This document shows, one piece after another, positions 1-5,957 of a stretch of 11,211 nt of DNA. The stretch covers positions 1 through 11,211 of the forward strand of contig JAHLKH010000460.1 in NCBI GenBank assembly GCA_025526915.1, in the 5' to 3' direction. Below the pieces are notes generated by a model that had not been told where the DNA came from, ran no database searches, and worked only from the letters and a program-made list of their open reading frames with translations. Position 1 is the stretch's first letter; every line of letters starts with the position of its first letter. The translations under genes were made by a program, and so were the position numbers. The stretch is from Entophlyctis helioformis. Lineage: Eukaryota; Chytridiomycota; Chytridiomycetes; Chytridiales; Chytriomycetaceae.

Positions 1-418
1 AAGCAGAAAGGTACTGATCCAGCAGATCAGGTGCAGTCTCACGTAGCTCGGCCTCTGAGCGGTACTCGTTGTGTTGCGGGCCGTAACCGAGGTACGAGAC
101 CACAAACGAGCGATGGCCGTTGCGAGCGACCTTGTGTCCAACAATCGCGTCAATCTCCCATTCAGCTGCTGTTGAGTCATCAGCAAAGGCGACTGCAGGT
201 GGCTGAGCAGGCAGTGGCCGGCCAGGGAAAGCGGCGGCCGGATCGCGGTACGGCTTCAGCAGACGGACGTGGAACCACGGATGCAGGCGATGCATGGTCG
301 GATGCAGAGCCAGCTTGCAGTTGAGACCATCCAGTGCGGCATTGACCTCTGTGATCGGGAATGGACCCAGCCAGTTGGGCAGGAACGCATTGGGGCGATG
401 CGTGTCGGTGGGCCACAC
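1..418 (-). pseudogene. Integrase GPY/F module and chromodomain segment (last open frame of element 1)
   Basis: This minus-strand frame is open from about 500 to the window edge and is the longest undamaged piece of element 1. It reads VWPTDTHRPNAFLPNWLGPF, which starts the GPY/F module. A segment ending in HPWFHVRLLKPYRDP follows, typical of the Ty3/Gypsy integrase C-terminus. After a Pro/Ala-rich linker comes a chromodomain with STAAEWEIDAIVGHK, a strand reading FVVSYLGYG, and a closing helix EAELRETAPDLLDQY. In chromoviruses this domain is a C-terminal integrase fusion thought to steer insertion toward particular chromatin. No start codon belongs here because it is the tail of a polyprotein. 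The frame upstream (about 500-708, with VHALNSAPSASTGYAPY) is offset by one base near 490-510. Confidence 0.8.
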
Positions 419-1310
419 AATGCCGGCGGCTTGCAGCATGACCATGTCGCCGACAGCGTAGGCAGGAGCATCCCGACGGTGGCGGTCAGCGTTGCACTTC
501 TGCGTTCTTGAGCCTTGGTCAGGTTGGCTGTGGCATCCACGCGAGCCTTGTCAATGGCAGCGAGCAGGTCGCGGACAGCAGGCGGCCGACGATGCTGCAG
601 GCTCGTGTGGCAGCGTGCGAGGCTCGAGACCAAGGCAAGAAAGTACGGAGCATAGCCGGTCGATGCACTTGGAGCAGAGTTGAGGGCGTGGACAGCCGCA
701 TCGAGCATGTGCTCCAGTTGCTGCCGCGTGGTTGGCGTACTTGGACAGCAGGTCCTTGAGCGTGCGGATGGTGCGTTCGGGACTGGCCGTCGGTCTCCTG
801 GTGGCGGGCTGTTGCCATGACTTGCTCAATGTCCAGCGCCGCACAGAGCGCCGTCCAGAAGGCAGATAGGAAGCGAGCGTCGCGGTCCGAGACGATAGAC
901 GACGGCAGGCCGTGGCCAGCGAGCACCCATCGGTTGAGGAACAGCGCGGCAAGATACTCGGCAGTCGCATCGCGTCGCGTCGGCACGCACTTGACAAGCT
1001 TTGTCAGGCGATCCACAACCACAAACACAGCGTCGTTGCCCCTCGTCCGACATGGGCAGCAAGGCAATGTCGCAGGCCACAGACTGGAAGCGGTCGGCAG
1101 GGATGGGCAGCGGGTGCAGCAGACCGGCAGGAGCCTGCGTCGACGAGTTGAACCGCTGGCAGGCGTCGCACGAGCCCACAAAGCGGCCGACCGACGCGGC
1201 CATGTCCGGCCAGTAGTAGTGCGCACGCAGACTGCGAGCAGTACGAGCTTGTCCCTGGTGGCCTGCGCAACTGGCGAGCCGCACCACCACCGCCTGGATC
1301 TGGCTCAACG
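1..1310 (-). mobile_element. Degenerate Ty3/Gypsy (chromovirus-type) retrotransposon 3' fragment: integrase plus chromodomain
   Basis: Read on the minus strand from about 1300 down to 1, this is the end of a Ty3/Gypsy pol. It holds an integrase zinc-finger remnant (AGHQG then YYWPDM and CDACQRF, about 1150-1280), the integrase core (CDIALLP; SDRDARF; a SPERTIRTLK segment carrying the catalytic Glu), a GPY/F module (LPNWLGPFPITEV, about 330-385) and a chromodomain (WEIDAIVGHK, then FVVSYLGYGPQHNEY, about 50-150). The domains lie in different frames, so at least four frame changes break the polyprotein. No RNase H or RT lies upstream: similarity stops near 1300, about 50 bp before the ankyrin gene starts, and the first His of the zinc finger is not seen. 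The chromodomain has Ser-Tyr-Leu where classical ones have a Trp, as in chromodomains lacking the full aromatic cage. The LTR, if present, lies left of the window. Confidence 0.85.
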
Positions 1311-1359
1311 TCGAGTTCCAGCCACCGCGTCCTTCTTGCCCAACAGCACAACAACCGCA

Positions 1360-2275
1360 ATGTCTGCCAACAGCAGCAAGGACAGTAGCAAGGACAGTGA
1401 GCCACACCTGTCTGGCAGCAGTCTCTGGACCAGCAGGCCTGCAGATGTCCAGCCAGCGACTCTCACAGCAGCAGGCTCCTTTGCTCTGTTTGTCAATGGC
1501 ATGCTCGACAGCGACAGCCGCCTGCTCGACGACGTCGTCCGTGTGCTGTGGCGAGACGCCATCACACTCGACTGGCAGGGCGACCTGCAGCTGCTGCCAG
1601 ACGCATGGCTTGGTTCTGACAGCCACGGCGGCTTGCTGCTCGTCAAGACACGCTCCATGTCCCACCGTCTGCGAGCACGGTTGCCAGAGCAGGACAGCGA
1701 CCAGCGCGAGTTCCTTGAGAGCATCAACCGCTACTCGGCCGGGCGAGTTCAACACGCTGCCCATGGACGGCTGCCTCCTCCATGTGCCCATGTGCAACGG
1801 CTGGTGGGATCTGCTCGACTGTCAGCATGCGATTGCTCTTGGCTGGATGGCTATTGCTCATGGCTACACCGGCCTGCTGTGCCACCTTGTCAAGGAGCAC
1901 GGCGTCGACCTTGAGCAGTACGGCACTGTTGATGACTATGCGGCAATGGACAAGGCGGCTTGCAACGGCCATCTTGCCATTGTCCCGATGCTGCACGAGG
2001 CAGGCGGCGCTGCCTGCACCACACGTGCCATGGACCATGCTGCTGCCTGTGGGCATCTGGATGTGATTGTGTGGCTGCATCAGCACAGGACGGAAGGCTG
2101 CACTTGGCAGACGATGGCGAATGCTGCCAAGCATGGACATCTCGCCGTCGTCGAGTTCCTGCATATCAACTCTCGTGAAGGCGATGCTGACAGAGCGGCT
2201 TCATGGGCGAGGAAGAAGGGCCACGACCACATTGCCGGCTGGCTGCATGAGCATCCTCGCCATGAGCAGATCTGA
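1360..2275 (+). CDS. Ankyrin-repeat protein, interrupted by one frameshift
   Basis: The ATG at 1360 opens a Ser/Asp/Lys-rich start (SSKDSSKDS), then a block with AAGSFALFVNGML and LWRDAITLDWQGDLQLLP. As far as I recall, this is the conserved N-terminal block of a large chytrid ankyrin family. The frame breaks at 1738-1746: left alone it runs on to a stop at 1914 (184 residues), while the family signal continues one frame over from EFNTLPMDG to the TGA at 2273-2275. One surplus G in the GGG run at 1741-1743 explains this; corrected length is about 304 residues. The C-terminal half has about four degenerate ankyrin repeats (CNGHLAIVPMLHE, CGHLDVIVWLHQHRTEGCT, HGHLAVVEFLH, GHDHIAGWLHEH). It is probably a soluble protein-interaction scaffold; ligand unknown. 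The upstream region is retroelement debris, so its native promoter may be displaced. It could be a pseudogene or an assembly indel. Confidence 0.72.
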
Positions 2276-2595
2276 CGCAGACGGCTGACTATACACTTGC
2301 AATGCCGATCCGCCTGCCCATTTGCCAGCCAGAAGTGCATCTGGCAGTGGCTGTCCACCATCGCTCGCGGCAGACAGCCACACAGCCACATCAGCAACGC
2401 GGGACCATCCGACTTGTGATGCAGCTGTTGCCGATGACCACTGGCTTCGACGCGGCGGACTGAGTTGCCTTTGAAGACAACAACCAAACGCCTGGTGAGC
2501 GGCCGAGCTGTGTGGCATCTGGCATCTGCAGGTTGCTGACTGTGCACTGGAGCAAGCCTTCACCAAGAGACCAAGAGATAGACCCAAGGACGACT
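2276..2595. other. Intergenic region between the ankyrin gene and the HeLo-like/pseudokinase/LRR gene
   Basis: These 320 bp lie between two plus-strand genes. They should hold the 3' end of the ankyrin transcript and the promoter and 5' leader of the next gene. I see no ORF with family character, no tRNA-like structure and no convincing TATA box at the right distance (the only TATA-like string, ctatac near 2288, is just past the ankyrin stop). The last 60 bp before the ATG at 2596 are purine-rich (accaagagaccaagagatag), as is common in fungal 5' leaders. No AATAAA was found here for the ankyrin transcript. Confidence 0.4.
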
Positions 2596-2907
2596 ATGAC
2601 CGTCAACCCCAACAACAGCCCGCCGGACGGACTGTCACCACCAGCGTCGCCTCGTCCCAGCACTGCTCCAAGTGTGGTCGCCATCACGACGCCGCCTCGT
2701 CCCATCGCTGCTCCAAGTGTGACCGCCAGCAGCAGCAAGAGCAAGCTGAGCAAGTGGTACGACCGCCTCGCCTGCGGCAGCGAGCTCGACAATAGCCCAC
2801 CAGCGGCTTTTGCCAGGAGCGCCTCGTCCTCTGTCTCGACCGTCGAGGATGACGAGCAGCGATCCGCTCCTCCAAACGCCGTTGTGGCTGAAGGCAATGA
2901 CAACAAG
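2596..2907 (+). other. Exon 1: disordered Pro/Ser-rich N-terminus with a 45-bp tandem duplication
   Basis: Encodes 104 residues rich in Pro, Ser and Ala, probably disordered. Two imperfect 45-nt copies (about 2647-2691 and 2692-2736) encode PRPSTAPSVVAIT and PRPIAAPSVTASS, a 15-residue duplication with a PRPxxAPSV core. A possible amphipathic stretch follows (KLSKWYDRLACG), then an acidic run (VEDDEQ). The ATG at 2596 is the first in frame near the coding signal. The exon ends in phase 0 at 2907 before a GTGTGG donor, which is weak; the acceptor at 2989 (ccctgcag) restores the downstream frame exactly, and two CTGAC motifs precede it. This exon is the least certain part of the gene model. Confidence 0.55.
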
Positions 2908-5701
2908 GTGTGGCCGTGCACACTGCAGCGGCAGCCACTGCTGCTGTCTTGCGACCCACACAGACTGACAATGCTGACGATCCCTGCAGTTCCAGCGCCA
3001 GTTGCTTATGATCCTAAGGAACGAGACGCAGTCGGTCGAGTCGACGGATCTCTCCAAGCCTGACGATCTGGTCAGTGCCATCAACGGGCATGCCAGCAGG
3101 CTGTTCGAGCTGCAGAGCCAGATCCTCGAGGAGGCCCGTTCTGCTGCCGCCTCCGCTGAGCATGACTCGCTGGCCCAGGCTGCTCGAGTCGAACAGACTG
3201 CAAAAGTGGATGAGTCATTCAAGAAGCTCAAGGGTGTCCTCGGATCGGCACTCAAGAACCAAGAGACACTCACGACCGCCTGCAACTCGTTCCTCAAGAA
3301 AGTTGGCGAGGACGAGGTGGACATTGACACGGCCACCATCTCCAACATTGTCACGCTCAGCAGCACTGTCGTCGAGTTTGTCGACATGATCCGCAAGGCT
3401 CCCAAGAAGACCGACGGCAGCAGGGTCAAGGCCGTGACACGCTTCCTCGCCACCAACGGTCTCGAAGTCGCCTCGACCGTCATCTCTGCTGCCAAGGCTG
3501 CATCGCACTTTGTGCCGATCCCAGGCATTGCTGTCGCCATTGGCATCATTGACAACATCCTCACGAATGTCAAGGACGGCGTGGACAGCATTGGTGGTCT
3601 GAAGAGCTTCCTGGCCGACCTCAAGGAACTCAAGGCGATCCTTGCACCCATGGCCAACCAGTGGTTCTCTGCCGATGTGCGCGGAAAGTGCGCCGAGCTG
3701 GTGGATCTGCTCAAGCAAGTTCAGGAGTACATCGAGGCTGGCACTAGCACGACTGGTAGCTGGTACAAGATTGTCACTGGAGCCAAGAGGGCCGAGGTTG
3801 AAGCCCAGATGGCTGGATACAGAAGCCGTCTTGCCAAGATCAAGGAGGTGCGTGACGATCGCTTTGCTCTCATGGGTCTGTGCACTTGGCTGACTGACAC
3901 TCTCCACCCACCAGCTGATCTCGCTTGCCATGCAAGTGGACTCTGCTGTCATGCTCATGCACACGGCCAAGAAGCTCAACCTGATCGACACCAAGACAGA
4001 CAAGATCCTGCAGTGCGTGTTGCTGCCATGGACTGCCACCACCACTCCATTTCCACCGACTGACACGCGACGCTATACAGATTCCTCCGTCCCCGTACTC
4101 TCCACCTTCGCCATGACGACTTTCTCATCTCAGCCGTCCCTGAGGACTCCAACGGCACTTTCATGGTGTACAAGGCCAAGATGGATGGCAGCGAGATCAT
4201 CGTCAAGGAGTTCAAGCACAGCCTGGACGAGACTGTGTCCACCAGTATTGAGTACGAGGCACGCCAGTGGTTCAAGCTCAGTCACGCCAACCTGCTGCCC
4301 ATCACGGGCATCTGTCTCAAGGGCAAGGACGACAGAAAGCCATTCATTGCCATGCCGTACATGGACTACGATCTCAAGTCGTACTTGGCTGCCCATCCTG
4401 ATCTGAGTGTACATGAGCGTCTGCGTATTCTGGTTTGTATTGCGCGCGGCATCAAGTACCTGCATGTGTTTGCACCAAGATCACCAGTCGTCCATGGCAG
4501 TCTCTCAATGAGCCGCATCCATCTCGGTCAGTCGACCGTCTTGTTGTTGTTGCTGATGCCAACTGGCGGGCACTCACACAGACACGACAGACTCCAAGGG
4601 CAGCAAGGTCAAGATCAGTGTCGGCATGCAGTCTATTCGCGCCTTGGCAGGATCCACCCACAGCACCAGTGATGCCAAGTACATGGCACCTGAAGCCAAA
4701 ACAAGAGGCGCTGGGCAAGCAGATACTGATGAACAGCAGAGGCTTCAGCCACCTGTTGATGTCTATGCATTTGGCGTCCTTGCTCAGGATGTCTTGGCAC
4801 AGGCAGCCGACCAACTCCAGCGACCAGACAACACCAGTGCCGATGTGTGGCAGAGTCTGCAGGATACTCTCAAGACCTGCCTCAACATCAAGCCTGATGA
4901 TCGCCCTGACTTTTCCTCAATTGTCAAGGCATTGGCCATGGCAACCAGGCCAGTTAGTGGTATGTCATTGTTTGTGCTCTGTCCATCCACTAGCAGTCTG
5001 CTCACTTTTTTGTGTTCAAATGATAGCTGCTGTTGTCAAGGTGCAAGACGGTGCCTCTGATCTCGAAATCTTGTGCTCCATCTTCCCAGAGTGGGCCAAG
5101 GACAGCGAGATCACAGTCAACTCTGAGCGTCCAACAGGCGAGCTGATGAATCTCTATGACGATTCTGCCAAACGCATCAATCCAAAGTGGCAGCTGGAGT
5201 GGGATGAGCAGCACAACTTGACTGCCCTGTAAGTATTGCTGTCTGCATGCTGGTTGACAAGCAACTGATGCACCAAACATTGCTATGAGCAAACAGGCGG
5301 TTGACTGGTTGCAGTCTGTCTGGCAATATCCCCAAGGACATTGGACGCCTGAGGATGCTCAAGGAGCTGTGGCTTGACCAGAATGAGCTTGATGGTGAAA
5401 TCCCACCAGGCATCTGCCAGCTGACCAAGTTGACATCATTGTGAGCATGCTTCTGGATGGCCTGCTGGATGTGGCACTCTGGCTGACATTGAGCAACAAG
5501 CGGCTTGGACAAAACAACCTGCAGGGATCTGTGCCGCACTTTATCTTCAAGCTGACTCATCTTGATGAGCTGTGAGTTGTGTGCCTGGTGGCTGCTGTGG
5601 TGAAAGTGACTGACATTGAGTGCAATCCAAAGTGACATTGCTGATAACCAGATCACACATCTGCCAGCATCCATTGGCAATCTCACTGAACTCAAAACAC
5701 T
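2596..5701 (+). CDS. Helical-bundle (HeLo/MLKL-like) + pseudokinase + LRR protein, multi-exon, 3' part missing
   Basis: Hand-spliced exons: 2596-2907, 2990-3847, 3915-4012, 4081-4526, 4582-4959, 5027-5228, 5297-5440, 5494 (or 5501)-5571, 5633-5701, giving about 861 codons before the last donor. All junctions keep frame except the doubtful acceptor of intron 7. Domains: residues 1-104 low-complexity Pro/Ser; about 105-425 helical bundle; about 430-697 kinase fold; about 698-760 LRR N-cap; then four LRRs. The kinase lacks its catalytic Asp and DFG Asp, so it should act as a switch or scaffold rather than an enzyme. Bundle plus dead kinase resembles MLKL and fungal HeLo-type death proteins; the LRRs suggest sensing. 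No signal peptide or classical transmembrane helix is evident, so a cytosolic protein is likely. Introns: 2908-2989, 3848-3914, 4013-4080, 4527-4581, 4960-5026, 5229-5296, 5441-5493/5500, 5572-5632. Alternatives: start at ATG 3008 without exon 1; acceptor 4590 instead of 4581. The coding region continues beyond a retroelement or is truncated by it. Confidence 0.72.
2990..4012 (+). other. Helical-bundle domain resembling HeLo/MLKL N-terminal (4HB) domains, exons 2 and 3
   Basis: About 320 residues, predominantly helical heptad-like sequence: INGHASRLFELQSQILEEA, a long hydrophilic helix with VDESFKKLKGVLGSAL, TISNIVTLSSTVVEFVDMI, and STVISAAKAASHF. A Gly/Pro-containing hydrophobic segment follows (VPIPGIAVAIGIIDNIL, about 3510-3560), then LKSFLADLKELKAIL and closing brace-like helices ending TAKKLNLIDTKTDKIL. 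The 67-nt intron 3848-3914 (donor GTGCGT, phase 0) joins SRLAKIKE to LISLAMQVDSAVM and keeps the helix register. This pattern is what I associate with fungal 'MLKL N-terminal domain-like' proteins, where the bundle inserts into or perturbs membranes. The assignment is by pattern, not by profile search; a plain coiled-coil adaptor is the alternative. Confidence 0.5.
4081..4959 (+). other. Protein kinase fold lacking catalytic residues (pseudokinase), exons 4 and 5
   Basis: Kinase subdomains are recognisable in order. The nucleotide-binding loop is weak (NGTFMVYKA instead of GxGxxG). The ATP-binding Lys is kept (IIVKEF, Lys about residue 465). The helix-C Glu is kept (YEARQWFKLSH, Glu about 482). 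A hinge region reads FIAMPYMDYDLKSYL. The catalytic loop reads VVHGSLSMSRIHL at about 4487-4525: HRD has become HGS (Ser at 4499-4501, about residue 563) and the loop Asn is Arg. The DFG position reads ISVGM (4614-4628) with no Asp. APE is kept (YMAPEA), followed by VDVYAFGVL and a C-lobe Arg in PDDRPDF. The fold is TKL-like. Conserved Lys and Glu with lost HRD and DFG Asp is the usual pseudokinase signature. Intron 4527-4581 lies between the catalytic loop and the DFG region, so the exact residues there depend on that splice. Confidence 0.78.
5027..5701 (+). other. LRR N-cap and four leucine-rich repeats, exons 6 to 9
   Basis: Exon 6 encodes a cap-like segment (ASDLEILCSIFPEWAK, then PKWQLEWDEQHNLTAL) of the kind that precedes plant-type LRRs in chytrid proteins. 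The repeats follow: LTALRLTGCSLSGNIPKDIG, LKELWLDQNELDGEIPPGIC, LTSL(R)LGQNNLQGSVPHFI and LDELDIADNQITHLPASIG, then NLTELKTL at the last donor. They fit LxxLxLxxNxLxGxIP at 23 to 24 residues each. Introns fall at the same point of the repeat, always phase 2 within the codon of the Leu that ends LxxL. The array is unfinished at 5701, so more repeats are expected. This would be the ligand- or partner-binding part of the protein. Confidence 0.78.
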
Positions 5702-5709
5702 GTGAGCAC
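5702..5709 (+). other. Start of intron 9 (donor GTGAGC), cut by the retroelement
   Basis: Exon 9 ends at 5701 in phase 2, followed by gtgagc, matching the donors of introns 7 (gtgagc) and 8 (gtgagt). No acceptor and no further LRR coding are seen in the next few hundred bases. Within about 10 to 80 bp the sequence becomes that of the antisense Ty3/Gypsy element. Without splicing, the codon after the terminal Leu is TGA at 5703-5705, so retention ends the protein right after the last repeat. Confidence 0.6.
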
Positions 5710-5779
5710 TGTCGTGGGACGGACGGTTGAAGGCTGCCGCCCACGTAGGGATGGCTGGATCTTCAGGGTTACGAGAGGA

Positions 5780-5853
5780 CTTGGTTACAGTGGAGTCAGC
5801 CTCGAGCTACTCCAGCAGTACGACGACGGATACGGTTGACGATGGGTTGGCTT
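5780..5853. repeat. 74-bp direct repeat, copy 1 (within the putative LTR)
   Basis: Begins cttggttacagtggagtcag and ends gatgggttggctt. It is identical over all 74 bp to 5884-5957, with 30 bp between the copies. Copy 1 lies between the LRR exon and the CA microsatellite, in what is probably the 3' LTR of the antisense element. Confidence 0.92.
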
Positions 5854-5861
5854 CATTGGGC

Positions 5862-5867
5862 AATAAA
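5862..5867 (+). terminator. AATAAA polyadenylation-signal-like hexamer facing the LRR gene
   Basis: A canonical AATAAA on the plus strand, 160 bp past the last LRR exon, inside element-derived sequence and followed by the CA tract. It lies in the right orientation to polyadenylate a transcript of the LRR gene that enters the antisense element. Hexamer match only; no downstream GT-rich element is obvious. Confidence 0.25.
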
Positions 5868-5868
5868 C

Positions 5869-5883
5869 GACACACACACACAC
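5869..5883. repeat. CA dinucleotide microsatellite
   Basis: About seven CA units between the two 74-bp repeats, just after caataaacga. It may mark the end of the putative LTR on the plus strand (TG...CA ends), or simply be a slippage tract. Confidence 0.8.
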
Positions 5884-5957
5884 CTTGGTTACAGTGGAGT
5901 CAGCCTCGAGCTACTCCAGCAGTACGACGACGGATACGGTTGACGATGGGTTGGCTT
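5884..5957. repeat. 74-bp direct repeat, copy 2 (overlaps the end of pol)
   Basis: Perfect copy of 5780-5853. It contains the last roughly 18 codons of the minus-strand pol frame and its TGA stop (5900-5902), so the C-terminus of the polyprotein is encoded by sequence duplicated from, or into, the LTR side. A tandem duplication or a template-switch during reverse transcription would give this pattern. Confidence 0.92.

Noticed and set aside
826..1797. 323-codon minus-strand frame spanning the ankyrin 5' half and integrase zinc finger as one gene
   Set aside because: Only the part below about 1300 matches integrase. The rest is antisense to the conserved ankyrin N-terminal block, so the continuity is accidental.
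3848..3914. Donor at 3876 (gtctgt) for intron 2
   Set aside because: It leaves phase 1 and puts exon 3 in a frame with Cys/His-rich nonsense. The GTGCGT donor at 3848 gives phase 0 and continuous helical sequence.
3215..4066. 283-codon minus-strand frame opposite the helical-bundle exons, and the 2635-3714 minus-strand frame
   Set aside because: Both cross the splice junctions of the plus-strand gene, lack motifs, and mirror its third-position bias.
4435..5232. 265-codon plus-strand ORF as a separate gene
   Set aside because: Only its last 68 codons or so (from 5027) are coding-like, and they are exon 6. The earlier part is the wrong frame of the kinase exons.
5227..5316. Splicing intron 6 to the AG at 5313-5314
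   Set aside because: In frame, but it deletes six residues of the first LRR. The AG at 5295-5296 restores a full repeat (RLTGCSLSGNIP) and matches the neighbouring repeats.
5871..5882. CA tract as a telomere or recombination signal
   Set aside because: A short plain dinucleotide run inside element sequence; nothing supports a special role beyond a possible LTR edge.
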